Below are positions 10,101 to 20,071 of a stretch of DNA of 22,500 nucleotides, in pieces; the stretch's first letter is position 1; each line of letters starts with the position of its first letter. The stretch comes from Anaeromyces robustus. Its lineage: Eukaryota > Neocallimastigomycota > Neocallimastigomycetes > Neocallimastigales > Neocallimastigaceae. A program made the position numbers and the translations under genes. The stretch is from contig MCFG01000180.1 in the NCBI GenBank assembly GCA_002104895.1, positions 75,001 through 97,500 on the forward strand, written 5' to 3'. Under the pieces are notes generated by a model, which saw nothing but the letters and a program-made list of their open reading frames with translations, was not told the DNA's origin and ran no database searches.

Positions 10101-13100
10101 AAGTGAAAATGATAATTTAGTAAAATATTTAATAGAATATGGAGCAGACGTTAATAGAGAAAATAATGATTATGAAACACCATTATTTTATGCTTGTAAA
10201 AGTAAAAATAATAATTTAGTAAAATATTTAATAGAATATGGTGTAAATGTTAATAAAGAAAATATAGATGGTGAAACACCATTATTTTATGCTTTTCAAA
10301 ATGAAAATTATAGTTCGATGAAATATTTAATAGAAGATGGAGCAAATGTTAATAAAGCAAATAACGATGGTAAAACACTATTATTTTATGCTTGTGAATA
10401 TTATGTTTATGAAAGAGAAATTGAAAATTCAATAAAATATTTAATAAATTATGGAGCAGATGTTAATAAAGAAAATAAGGATGGTGAAACACCATTATTT
10501 TATGCTTTTCAATGGCTAAATGATAATTTAATAAAATATTTTATTAAACATGGAGCTGATATTAATAAAGAAAATAAAGATGGAGAAACACCATTAATTT
10601 ATGCTTGTCGAAGGAATAATGATAATTTAATAAAAATTTTAATAGAATATGGAGCAGATGTCAATAAAGAAAATGAGTATGGTGAAACACCATTAATTTA
10701 TGCTTGTCAAAGTGGAAATGATCATTTAATAAAAAATTTAATAGAATATGGAGCAGATGTTAATAAAGAAAATAAAGATGGTGAAACACCATTAATTTAC
10801 GCTTGTCAAAATAAAAATGAAAATTTAGTAAAGAATTTAATAGAATATGGAGCAGATGTTAATAAAGAAAATAAAAAAGGTGAAACACCATTATTTTATG
10901 CTTGTAGAAGGCAAAATGAAAATTTATTAAAGAATTTAATAGAATATGGAGCAGATGTAAATAAAGAAAATAAATATGGTGAAACACCATTATTTAAGGC
11001 TTGTCAAAATAAAAATGAAAATTTAGTAAAATATTTAATAGAATATGGAGCAGATGTTAATAAAGAAAATAAAGATAGTGAAACACCATTATTTTATGCT
11101 TGTCAAAATAAAAATGATAATTCAGTAAAATATTTAATAGAATATGGAGCAGATGTTAATAAAGAAAATAAAGATGGTGAAACACCATTATTTAAGGCTT
11201 GTAAAAATAGAAATGAAAATTTAGTAAAATATTTAATAGAATATGGAGCAGATGTTAATAAAAATAATAAAGATGGTAAAATACCATTAATTTATGTACG
11301 TCAATGGCTAAATGATAATTTAATAATATATTTTATTAAACATGGAACAAATGTTAATAAAGAAAATGAGGATGGTGAAACACTATTATTTTATGCTTAT
11401 CGAAGGCAAAATGATGATTTAATAAAAATTTTAATCGAATATGGAGCAGATGTTAATGAAAAAAATAAAGATGGTAAAACACTATTATTTTATGCTTGTA
11501 AAAATAAAGATGATAATTTAGTAAATAATTTAATAGAATATGGTGCAGATGTTAATGAAGAAAATGAGTATGGTGAAACACCATTATTTTATGCTTGTCG
11601 AAGGAAAAATGAATATTTAGTAAACAAATTATTAAAATATGGAGCAGATGGTAATAAAGAAAATAAAGATGGTGAAACACCATTATTTGAGGCTTGTAGA
11701 AATGGAAATGAAAATTTAGTAAAATATTTAATAGAATATGGAGCAGATGTTAATAAAGAAAATAAAGATGGTGAAACACCATTATTTAAGGCTTGTAGAA
11801 ATGGAAATGAAAATTTAGTAAAATATTTAATAGAATATGGAGCAGATGTTAATAAAGAAAATAAAGATGGTGAAACACCATTAATTTATACTTGTCAATG
11901 GCTAGATGATGATTTAATAAAATATTTTATTGAACATGGAGCAGATGTTAATAAAAAAAATGAGAATGGTGAAACACCATTATTTTATGCTTGCCGAAGA
12001 CAAAATGATGATTTAATAAAATATTTAATTGAATATGGAGCAGATGTTAATAAAGAAAATAAATATGGTGAAACACCATTATTTTATGCATGTAAAAATA
12101 AAAATGATAATTTAATAAAATATTTTATTAAACATGGGACAGATGTGAATAAAGAAAATGAGTATGGTGAAACACCATTATTTTATGCTTGTCAAAAGCA
12201 AAATGATAATTTAGTAACAAAATTAATAGAATATGGAGCAGATGTTAATAAAGAAGATAAGTATGGTGTAACACCATTATTTTATGTTTGTAAAAATGAA
12301 AATGATATCTCAGTAAAATATTTAATTGAACATGGAGCAGATGTTAATAAAGAAAATAAGGATGGTGAAACACCATTATTTTATGCTTGTCAAAGTAAAA
12401 ATAATAGTTCATTAAAATATTTAATAGAATGTGGAGCAGATATTAATAAAGAAAATAAAGATGGTAAAACACCATTATTTAAGGCTTGTGAAAATGGAAA
12501 TGAAAATTTAGTAAAATATTTAATAGAATATGGAGCAGATGTTAATAAAGAAAATAAAGATGGTAAAACACCATTGATTTATGCTTGGAAATGGCCAAAT
12601 ACTAATTTAATAAAAATTTTAATAGAATATGGAGTAGATGTTAATAAAGAAAATAAAGATGGTAAAACACCATTAATTTATGCTTGTGAAAGTGAAAATG
12701 ATATTTCAGTAAAATATTTAATAGAATATGGAGCAGATGCTAATAAAGAAAATAGATATGGTGAAACACCATTATTTTATGCTTGTAGAAGGCAAAATGA
12801 AAATTTAGTAAAATATTTAATAGAATATGGAGCAGATGTTAATAAAGAAAATAAAGATGGTAAAACACCATTAATTTATGCTTGTCAATGGTTAAGTGAT
12901 AATTTAATAAAATATTTTATTAAACATGGAGCAAATATTAATAAAGAAAATGAGGATGGTGAAACACCATTATTTTATGCTTGTCGAAGGCAAAATGATG
13001 ATTTAATAAATATTTTAGTAGAATATGGAGCAGATGTTAATAAAGAAAATAAGGATGGTGAAACACCATTATTTTATGCTTGTAAAAGTGAAAATGATAT

Positions 13101-13230
13101 TTCAGTAAAATATTTAATTGAACATGGAGCAGATATTAATAAGGAAAATAAAGATGGTAAAACACCATTATTAATAGCAGCAGAATATAACAATAAAAAT
13201 ATAATAGATATTTTATCTCATTATAAATGA
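7177..13230 (+). CDS. Giant ankyrin-repeat protein, about 56 repeats
   Basis: A 2017-residue protein from a single exon. Residues 1 to about 136 are a non-repeat, Lys/Asn/Leu-rich, probably helical N-terminal region. A degenerate ankyrin unit at about 137-168 is followed by about 56 canonical 33-residue units (169-2017). Each unit opens with GETPLFYAC and continues with NLVKYLIEYGADVNKEN, matching the ankyrin signature TPL-x-A plus G-A-D-V/I-N. The last unit (KTPLLIAAEYNNKNIIDIL) is more polar and probably caps the solenoid. No signal peptide or membrane helix is seen, so a cytosolic or nuclear protein-binding role is likely; the partner is unknown. Ankyrin repeats bind proteins and have no enzymatic activity. 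The start is the first ATG after an in-frame TAA at 7162-7164; the stop is TGA. Units repeat at 99 bp in DNA, with recent internal duplications (7759-7951 equals 7957-8149). The gene is bracketed by direct repeats that could mediate its gain or loss. Confidence 0.95.
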   Translation: MSDFQVDSYITAIDNKNIDKIKILKKNSNINKNILLEIYNKGLLTSKRLEFIVKNCYEYLTFSSTLLKKLLKENNFELLDIIFNNINFYDNEFIKKLLIHRKNNIPLSTLELNQQIELCKISTKKNKNIWADYYYSSSIYLINACLNGKIILVKYLNKLGINTNEINKNGETPLFFACLGGNENLVKYLIKHGSDINIENKYCKTPLFFACLSGNKDLVNYLIKIGANINKEDMYGETPIFNACKSRNLNLVKYLMEHGLDINIENKYCKTPLFFACLSGNKDLVNYLIKIGANINKEDMYGETPIFNACKSRNLNLVKYLMEHEADINKENKYGNTPLFSTCGKGNENLVKYLIELGADINKENNKGETPVFNACLNGNINIVKYLIELGADINDSNKYGETPIFNACKSGNINLVKYLIEQEADINKEIKCDESPLFILSISEKDKENFAEYLIKLDVDINKENNKGETLLFNACKSGNKNLVKYLVELGVDINKANKYGEIPLYYACLSRNINLVKYLIEHGGNINKVNWNGNEETPIFNACYTQNVNLVKYLIEHGADVNKENEDGETPLFKACYWQNDNSVKYLIEYGADVNKENRDGETPLFKACKNGNENLVKYLIEYGADVNKKNKDGETPLFYVCKNKNDNLVKNLIEYGADVNKENKNKETPLFYACQSKNNHSVKYLIEYGADVNKKNKYGETPLFYACENGNENLVKYLIELGVDINKENNNGESLLFNACKSGNENLVKYLIELGVDINKENNNSETLLFNACLSGNLNLVTYLLEYGADVNKENVYGKTPLICACQSKNHNLVKYLIVCGANINKENVDGRTPLFYACESENNNSVKYLIENGADVNKENRDGETPLFYACESKNDISVKCLIENGADINKENWYGETPLFYACQSENDISVKYLIEYGADVNKENEDGETPLFYACKSENDKLVKYLIENGADVNRENNDYETPLFYACKSENDNLVKYLIEYGADVNRENNDYETPLFYACKSKNNNLVKYLIEYGVNVNKENIDGETPLFYAFQNENYSSMKYLIEDGANVNKANNDGKTLLFYACEYYVYEREIENSIKYLINYGADVNKENKDGETPLFYAFQWLNDNLIKYFIKHGADINKENKDGETPLIYACRRNNDNLIKILIEYGADVNKENEYGETPLIYACQSGNDHLIKNLIEYGADVNKENKDGETPLIYACQNKNENLVKNLIEYGADVNKENKKGETPLFYACRRQNENLLKNLIEYGADVNKENKYGETPLFKACQNKNENLVKYLIEYGADVNKENKDSETPLFYACQNKNDNSVKYLIEYGADVNKENKDGETPLFKACKNRNENLVKYLIEYGADVNKNNKDGKIPLIYVRQWLNDNLIIYFIKHGTNVNKENEDGETLLFYAYRRQNDDLIKILIEYGADVNEKNKDGKTLLFYACKNKDDNLVNNLIEYGADVNEENEYGETPLFYACRRKNEYLVNKLLKYGADGNKENKDGETPLFEACRNGNENLVKYLIEYGADVNKENKDGETPLFKACRNGNENLVKYLIEYGADVNKENKDGETPLIYTCQWLDDDLIKYFIEHGADVNKKNENGETPLFYACRRQNDDLIKYLIEYGADVNKENKYGETPLFYACKNKNDNLIKYFIKHGTDVNKENEYGETPLFYACQKQNDNLVTKLIEYGADVNKEDKYGVTPLFYVCKNENDISVKYLIEHGADVNKENKDGETPLFYACQSKNNSSLKYLIECGADINKENKDGKTPLFKACENGNENLVKYLIEYGADVNKENKDGKTPLIYAWKWPNTNLIKILIEYGVDVNKENKDGKTPLIYACESENDISVKYLIEYGADANKENRYGETPLFYACRRQNENLVKYLIEYGADVNKENKDGKTPLIYACQWLSDNLIKYFIKHGANINKENEDGETPLFYACRRQNDDLINILVEYGADVNKENKDGETPLFYACKSENDISVKYLIEHGADINKENKDGKTPLLIAAEYNNKNIIDILSHYK
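7759..8149 (+). repeat. Perfect 193-bp internal duplication in the ankyrin gene
   Basis: Bases 7759-7951 are identical by eye to 7957-8149, an offset of 198 bases, exactly two ankyrin units. Neighbouring units differ at many silent positions, so this is a very recent in-register expansion. It adds two repeats to the protein without disturbing the frame. Confidence 0.9.
10510..13000 (+). repeat. Higher-order repeat of multi-unit ankyrin segments
   Basis: The distinctive unit encoding QWLNDNLIKYFIKHG or close variants starts CAATGG at 10510, 11302, 11896 and 12886. The spacings are 792, 594 and 990 bases, all multiples of 99. Each is followed by a unit starting with a CRR or YRR tripeptide and an LIKILIEYG-like helix, so whole multi-unit segments were copied and not just single units. 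Confidence 0.85.
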
Positions 13231-13389
13231 AAACTTTTAATAAAATAAAATTAAAAAAAAAAATAATAATAAAATAAAATAAAAAAAAAAATAAAATTAA
13301 AATAAAATATAAAATTAAATAAGGAAAAAAATAAAATCAAAATAATATAAAATAAAATAAAAAAAAAACTAAAATAAATTATCTTTTTA

Positions 13390-13619
13390 TTTTCATATAA
13401 TTCTTTCTATAATTTATTTTACTTTATTTTATTTTTATTTTAATTTTTATATAATATTGTGAACTCCACTTGTTAATATTCAAAATATATTTATATATAT
13501 TAATTATTATGTTATTTCTCTAATATATTATAAAATAAAATGTTTTCTATATTTAATTTTCTTTTTTGTTTCATTTTATTTTTTTTTTTCTTTTATTAAA
13601 GTAATAAAAGCAATAAATA

Positions 13620-13650
<31 letters not shown>

Positions 13651-14064
13651 TATTAATAATAATAATATTTTGTTACTTTTATCAAAAAAAATACTTATAA
13701 CAACTGTTTTAAACAAAATTAAATAAAAGATAGTTTAAATAATAATAATAATAATAATAATAACAATAATAATAATTGATTTTAATGTATTTTTTATTAT
13801 CTTTTTTATATTTTGGAAATTTTTAATGAAAGAACATTATATTATTTACAATAATATTTATAATAACTATTAAATATTAAATATTAAATAATTTAAGAAT
13901 TTTAAGAATTATACTCTTAAAATATAAATGAGTTTTTAAAACATTTTTGTATATAAATATAATGAAAAAAAAGTCAATATTATTAATTATTAATTATTAG
14001 ATAAATAATATTTTATAAAACGTCTTTTATAATACAGGTTTTAAATTATATAAAGTATTATTAA
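13390..14064. repeat. Downstream copy of the block flanking the ankyrin gene
   Basis: This aligns in order and orientation with about 5733-6965. It begins with TTCATATAATTCTTTCTATA about 160 bases after the ankyrin stop codon and ends near AAATTATATAAAG. It has roughly 130 extra bases after the first landmark, lacks the 642-base block, and shows small indels mainly in poly-A and AAT runs. The unique words match well, so the duplication is older than the perfect repeats nearby but still clear. Confidence 0.85.
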
Positions 14065-14111
14065 TATATTATTTCATAGATTTTTTTTTTTTTTTGATAT
14101 TAAAACTAAAA

Positions 14112-14113
<2 letters not shown>

Positions 14114-14142
<29 letters not shown>
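14114..14142. repeat. (AT)n microsatellite
   Basis: A perfect AT dinucleotide run followed by poly-T, between the flanking block and the 116-bp direct repeat. Confidence 0.85.
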
Positions 14143-14150
<8 letters not shown>

Positions 14151-14186
14151 TTTCATTTATTATTTATTTAACATATTATTATATTG

Positions 14187-14302
14187 AATATAATAATATA
14201 TAAATAAAACTTGTATTATTTTTTTGAATTATCAAAACATAAACGCCACATGATTTTCATTTAATATATATAAATAATAAAAATTTAATTATTAATTATA
14301 AA
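14187..14302. repeat. 116-bp perfect direct repeat, copy 1
   Basis: Identical by eye to 14405-14520, offset 218 bases. It includes the distinctive word CATAAACGCCACATGATTTT, so the match is not due to simple sequence. Spacer 14303-14404 is unique. Confidence 0.93.
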
Positions 14303-14404
14303 TGATATAACACAGTTTATTTATTAAGGAACTTGAGTACACTTTATTTATTATTCTTTTGTTTACATATTCTAATTAATGATCGTAAGAATATCTCTCT
14401 ACAT

Positions 14405-14520
14405 AATATAATAATATATAAATAAAACTTGTATTATTTTTTTGAATTATCAAAACATAAACGCCACATGATTTTCATTTAATATATATAAATAATAAAA
14501 ATTTAATTATTAATTATAAA
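14405..14520. repeat. 116-bp perfect direct repeat, copy 2
   Basis: Second copy of 14187-14302. The absence of any mismatch in non-coding DNA suggests a recent tandem duplication of 218 bp whose second unit is incomplete, or two insertions of a short element. No terminal inverted repeats or LTR-like TG...CA ends are seen. Confidence 0.93.
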
Positions 14521-14638
14521 CAAATTTTAAAATAATTACACAAAAAAAAAAAAAAAAAAAAAAAGCATTTTTAACACAAAGAAATTCTATTTATTCTTTT
14601 TATTTTTTTTTATTTTTTATTATTTTTATTATTTTTTC

Positions 14639-14640
<2 letters not shown>

Positions 14641-14711
<71 letters not shown>

Positions 14712-14775
14712 ATTATTAATTATTATTTATTATTATTATTAATTATTATTATTATTAATTATTATTATTATTTAT
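14641..14775. repeat. (TTA)n microsatellite, perfect then degenerate
   Basis: About 60 bases of perfect TTA, then the same motif broken by TTAATTA interruptions to about 14775. Confidence 0.85.
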
Positions 14776-15007
14776 TTTTAAAAAATAAATATATTAGAAA
14801 AGAGTAAAATAAAAAATATATAATCAAAATTAAAATTAAAATTATATTAATAAATAAATTCTTTATGTGTACAATATCTATATCTATATATAAAATTATA
14901 TAATATAAATATAATTTTTAATTTGGATAAAATATTTATAATAGTAGATAATTTATTTTAATTCATTATTAAACAAATAAAACATTCAAAAATAAAATAA
15001 AACAATC

Positions 15008-15302
15008 AAAATAAAATAAAATAAAATAAAATAAAATAAAATAAAATAAAATAAAATAAAATAAAATAAAATAAAATAAAATAAAATAAAATAAAATAAA
15101 ATAAAATAAAATAAAATAAAATAAAATAAAATAAAATAAAATAAAATAAAATAAAATAAAATAAAATAAAATAAAATAAAATAAAATAAAATAAAATAAA
15201 ATAAAATAAAATAAAATAAAATAAAATAAAATAAAATAAAATAAAATAAAATAAAATAAAATAAAATAAAATAAAATAAAATAAAATAAAATAAAATAAA
15301 AA
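15008..15302. repeat. (ATAAA)n perfect pentanucleotide array, about 59 copies
   Basis: About 295 bases without a visible interruption. On the minus strand it reads through as a Phe-Tyr-Phe-Ile-Leu string only because the motif contains no stop in that direction. The purity implies recent expansion or homogenisation; assembly copy number may not be exact. Confidence 0.97.
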
Positions 15303-16371
15303 TATTTGTAATCTTAACAATTATTTATTTTAAAAAAGGATAGAAACAAAAAGTTATGTGTAATTTTTTTATTATGTTTAAAAATTGTTGATAATAAAAT
15401 AATTTTTTTTTCAATAATAATATTATTAAAATTTATTTTTTTTTTTATTTTTCTTTCAAAAATTCATTATAAGCTTTTACAATTTCCTTATATTATTTAG
15501 TAAACATATACTTATAGTTTAACCCAATTTAAGTTTAAGATTAAAAAAATACTTATTTAAAGTAAATGTTTCACAAAAAAAAAAAAAAAAAAAAAAATAA
15601 AATATAAACTTAATAATAATATAATTAAAATTAAAAAAAATAAAAAATTATTATTTATATAATAGATGATTTATATTTGATATTTTTATATACATATATT
15701 TATTGTTATATAAACTTTTCATAATAAAATGATGATAATTAAAGAATATTATTATTTTATCTATAATAAATAAAATTTCTTTTCTTTATTTAAAAATTTA
15801 TTCAATTTTTGAATTAATATATTATTATATTTTTAGTATTATATTATTATCAAATTTTTATATAATAATTTCACTAGAAACAATATTCAACAAAAAAAAA
15901 AAGAAATAATTATTATATATTATAATATGATGTAACTAAAATATCAATTGTTGAAGGGGGGAAAACCATATAATTTAAAAAAATTTTACTTCATAAATTT
16001 TTTTTTAAAGCACACAACACACAATTTGTACAAGAGTAAAATAAAATTAATAATTTTTACTATTTAAATATCATATATATAGAATTTTTGAACATATTAG
16101 GACTTATAGAAAGAAGTATAGATAAAATTAGTTATAATGTAAAAATTGTTATTAGCAACTCTTATAATATATAATATTTTTTTTTTTTATATTTAAAATA
16201 TTTAGATATATATTATATTGCATATATAATTCAGTATTAATAGGTATATTAATTATTTTCAGATTTTCTAATTTATATATTTACTTATGGTGTAAGTGTA
16301 TTCACTTCATTTTATAAATTATGAAAAATAGGGAATAATAAAAATATATATATGATTACTAAGATTTGTTT

Positions 16372-16372
<1 letters not shown>

Positions 16373-16405
<33 letters not shown>
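16373..16405. repeat. (AAT)n microsatellite
   Basis: A short perfect trinucleotide run within featureless A/T sequence. Confidence 0.8.
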
Positions 16406-16411
<6 letters not shown>

Positions 16412-16783
16412 CAATCATTGATTTATACATAATATATTTTAATAATAGTTAAATAAAATAAAATAATTCATGTTATATTCAAAAAATTTATTTTTATATA
16501 AATTTCGAGAAAAAAAAGAAATAATAATAATTTAATATTTTTCTTATAGGTAAATAAAAAACTAAAAAACTATTATTTTAGTTCTTTATTTACATAGAAG
16601 AAAAAAAATTAGTTTAAGAGAATTTATTAAACACCATTTCTATAAAAAAATTATCAAGTATTAGAAAAAACAAAAAAAATTAATTTAATATAATAATTAT
16701 TTTTATAAAGTGAAAAAAAAAAACAAAAATAAAAAAAAAAAACACTATAAAATAATTACTTTGGTTAAATAATAAAATATATA

Positions 16784-17060
<277 letters not shown>

Positions 17061-17309
17061 TTAAATGAAAAAAATAATTGATAATTTATGAATAATTTAT
17101 GATAAAATAAAAAATTAATCTTTTAAATAAAATAAATTAAAAAAAATTCCGAAAGACTCAAAATATTTTTTTCCTATCTTTTTAAAGTTGGAATTATTTA
17201 AGAAGTTTTTTTTTCCTTTTTCTAAATATTAACATAAAATCTAAATAATAATAATAGTAATAATAATAAAAATAATAATAAATAATAAGTAATATAATAA
17301 TAGTAAATG

Positions 17310-17312
<3 letters not shown>

Positions 17313-17386
<74 letters not shown>
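17313..17386. repeat. (AAT)n microsatellite upstream of the K+ channel gene
   Basis: About 74 bases of perfect trinucleotide repeat roughly 100 bases before the start codon, probably within the promoter or 5' leader. Confidence 0.88.
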
Positions 17387-17387
<1 letters not shown>

Positions 17388-17440
17388 AAATAATAATTAA
17401 AAATTATAATAAATTATATAGTAATAATTAAATAGTTAAA

Positions 17441-17444
<4 letters not shown>

Positions 17445-17474
<30 letters not shown>
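17445..17474. repeat. (AT)n tract just before the K+ channel start
   Basis: About 15 AT units ending 13 bases before the ATG at 17488. It is self-complementary and may form a hairpin in the 5' leader close to the start codon. Confidence 0.85.
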
Positions 17475-17476
<2 letters not shown>

Positions 17477-17487
17477 TATTCTGAATT

Positions 17488-18393
17488 ATGGATAATAATA
17501 AAGAAAATGATGCAGTAATAATAAGTATTAAAGATGATGATGATGATGGTAATAATAAAAAAACATCTAATGACAATGATTATAGATCAAATTCTAAAGG
17601 AATACGTAAAAGATTATTTGAAATTATAGAAGTAGCAGAAGCAGGAGATATTGTAAGTTCTATTTATGATTTTTATATGATTACTGCTATTGTGGTAAGT
17701 TTAGTACCTTTAGGATTTAAGGGAGATTATACGGTTTTTATTTATACTGATATTGTAGCAGTATCAATATTTATTTTGGATTATATTTTAAGAATGATAA
17801 CAGCAGATTATAAAATGAATAAAAAATCTATACTTTCGTTTATAAAATATCCTTTTACTTTTTGGGCTATAATTGATTTACTTTCTATTTTACCTTCTAT
17901 TACTATTATTTATGATGGATTAAAATTATTGAGGATATTTAATTTAATTAAAACTTTAAGAATTATAAGAGCTTTTAAAGCTTTTCGATATTCAAGAAGT
18001 GTAACTCTTATAGCAGATGTTATAAAAACTTCTAGTAGTCCTTTATCAGCAGTTGCAACTTTAGCTATTGGTTATATATTAATGTCTGCTTTAATTATAT
18101 TTAATATAGAACCAGATACATTTGAAAATTTCTTTTTTGCTATTTATTGGGCTACAGTATCTTTAACTACTGTAGGATATGGCGATATTTATCCATTATC
18201 TAATGAAGGTAAAGCAATTTCTATGATATCTTCTCTATTTGGTGTAGCATTAATTGCATTACCAGCTGGTATTATAACAGCAGGATATATGGATTCTTTA
18301 ACTTCATTTTTAGAGGAAAAAAAGGAAAAAGCTCAATTAAAAAATATAGTATCAAAAAGTAATAATGAATTATTAGAATCAGAAACTGTATAA
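17488..18393 (+). CDS. Six-helix voltage-gated K+ channel, bacterial type
   Basis: A 301-residue single-exon channel subunit, expected to form a tetramer and pass K+ across a membrane. Residues 1-57 are hydrophilic with an Asp/Asn-rich start. S1 lies near 58-76, S2 82-104, S3 121-140 (acidic D130), S4 144-170, S5 184-206, pore helix 214-226, filter TVGYGD at 228-233, and S6 244-268. S4 carries Lys/Arg about every third residue (K146, R149, K155, R158, R161, K164, R167, R170), the voltage-sensor pattern. D98 in S2 and D130 in S3 are candidate counter-charges. There is no T1 domain, no cyclic-nucleotide-binding domain and only a short charged C-terminal helix, as in compact prokaryotic Kv channels. 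The pore and S6 stretch (ATVSLTTVGYGDIYP, then ALPAGIITAGYM) resembles ion transporters of gut Firmicutes as I recall them, suggesting horizontal transfer. Start: first ATG after in-frame TGA 17482-17484. Confidence 0.95.
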   Translation: MDNNKENDAVIISIKDDDDDGNNKKTSNDNDYRSNSKGIRKRLFEIIEVAEAGDIVSSIYDFYMITAIVVSLVPLGFKGDYTVFIYTDIVAVSIFILDYILRMITADYKMNKKSILSFIKYPFTFWAIIDLLSILPSITIIYDGLKLLRIFNLIKTLRIIRAFKAFRYSRSVTLIADVIKTSSSPLSAVATLAIGYILMSALIIFNIEPDTFENFFFAIYWATVSLTTVGYGDIYPLSNEGKAISMISSLFGVALIALPAGIITAGYMDSLTSFLEEKKEKAQLKNIVSKSNNELLESETV

Positions 18394-18575
18394 AAGAAAA
18401 AATATATAATAATTAATAATTATAATAATCATAATAATAATAAGAAGAAAAAAACATATATAATACATTATATAAATAATGTATAATAATATACAATGAT
18501 TATATAATATATACAATACACATCATACATAAAATACACCTTTATATATATAATCTATTTAATACATTATCTTTT

Positions 18576-18577
<2 letters not shown>

Positions 18578-18624
<47 letters not shown>
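18578..18624. repeat. Poly-T run of about 47
   Basis: The longest homopolymer in the window, about 185 bases after the K+ channel stop codon and T-rich on the coding strand of that gene. It is followed by further T-rich sequence to about 18730. It may affect 3' end formation, but this is only a positional suggestion, and length is unreliable in assemblies. Confidence 0.9.
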
Positions 18625-18629
<5 letters not shown>

Positions 18630-19008
18630 TTTTGGCACCTTTTTTTAAATAATTTTCAATTTTTTTCATTTTTTTTTATTTTTCCATTTTTTATTTTTCT
18701 ATTTCTATGCATATTTATATTTTTTTTTTTACAATTAATTAAAAAAAAAAAGAATCAATAAATATATTAGAAATTAAATAAAAATAATTTCTTTTCTTAT
18801 ATATATAATAGTTTATTTTCTTTATTTTTTTTTTTATAAATTAGTAGTAGTGCATGTGAAAATGTAAAAAACATACTTTTGATAATAGATAAATAATAAA
18901 ATAATTATTATTATTATATTATTATAAGACATGTCATAATTTGGAATAATTATAATATAAAATAGAAATAAAAATAAATATATAGTAATGTATATATATT
19001 TATATAAT

Positions 19009-19010
<2 letters not shown>

Positions 19011-19053
<43 letters not shown>
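19011..19053. repeat. (AAT)n microsatellite
   Basis: A perfect trinucleotide run of about 14 copies between the two convergent genes. Confidence 0.85.
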
Positions 19054-19054
<1 letters not shown>

Positions 19055-20071
19055 TTAATAAAAATAAAAAATATAATATATATATTAAATGACAAAATAA
19101 TAATAAAAAAATTAAAAATAATATTTTCCGAATTTTTTAAAAAAAAATTTGGTGAAGTATTTTTTTTTTTTTATTTCTTTTAGATATAAAGAAAAAAAAA
19201 AAAAATACTTTATCGTATTTTATAAATTACATTTTTTTTTAAAAAAAAAAAAAAAAAAAAACCTTTTGCTTTTATTTTCACATATATATATTTACAAAAT
19301 AAAAAAAAAAAAAAAAAAAAAACAGGGTTAAATAAGGAAAAAATAAAGAAGAAATTTTAATATTTATATTATAATTTTATTAAAAGAAATTATTTAAAAT
19401 TATTATTTATTATTAAAGAAGAAGAAAAAAAAATTGTTTCTATTTTTTTTTTTATCAAATAAGAAATAATATTAAATAATATTATAATATTATTATATTA
19501 TATTATATTTATATAAAAAAAAAAAATTATTTATCAACTTAATTTTTAAAGTTGATTATGAAATATAATTTGTTTCAGAATTTTATAATATATATAAATC
19601 AAAATATCAAAACATAAAAAATTAAAATATTAATATTAGTAATAATATATTTTTTATATTTATTTATATTAAAAGTTTTATTTTATCTTATTATTTTATT
19701 TTATTTTATTTTATTTTATTTTTTTTTTTTTAAAAAAAATGTTTGATAGGGAAATTCGTTTTATATTTATAAGATATTAATTTACTTAAAAAGATAAAAA
19801 AATATAAATATGCGTATTAAAAAAATATATTTATAATATTGATGATGTATTTTATTTATATCTAAATAGATTGTAATGTTAAAAAAATATATATATATAT
19901 ATAATTATGAAAAGAATATGTAATATTTTATTATTTTATAATTAATATTTCTTTATTAAAAATAAATAAATAAATAAATTATATATTATTATTACATAAA
20001 ATATATAAAATAATAAATTATTAGTATTATTATGATTATGATTATTACTACTATTATTTTTATTATTTTTT

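Noticed and set aside
7177..13230. Regular 99-bp repeats as a CRISPR-like or satellite array
   Set aside because: The period is an exact multiple of three with an uninterrupted frame and ankyrin residues in each unit, and there are no unique spacers. It is protein-coding.
14187..14520. 116-bp direct repeats as LTRs of a small retroelement
   Set aside because: The spacer is only 102 bases, there are no TG...CA ends, primer-binding site or polypurine tract, and no coding sequence. A simple recent duplication fits better.
15006..15320. 104-codon open frame on the minus strand
   Set aside because: It is the translation of the perfect ATAAA pentanucleotide array. There is no non-repeat coding sequence.
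19149..19331. 60-codon plus-strand frame
   Set aside because: It is made of Phe and Lys runs from poly-T and poly-A tracts, with no plausible protein.
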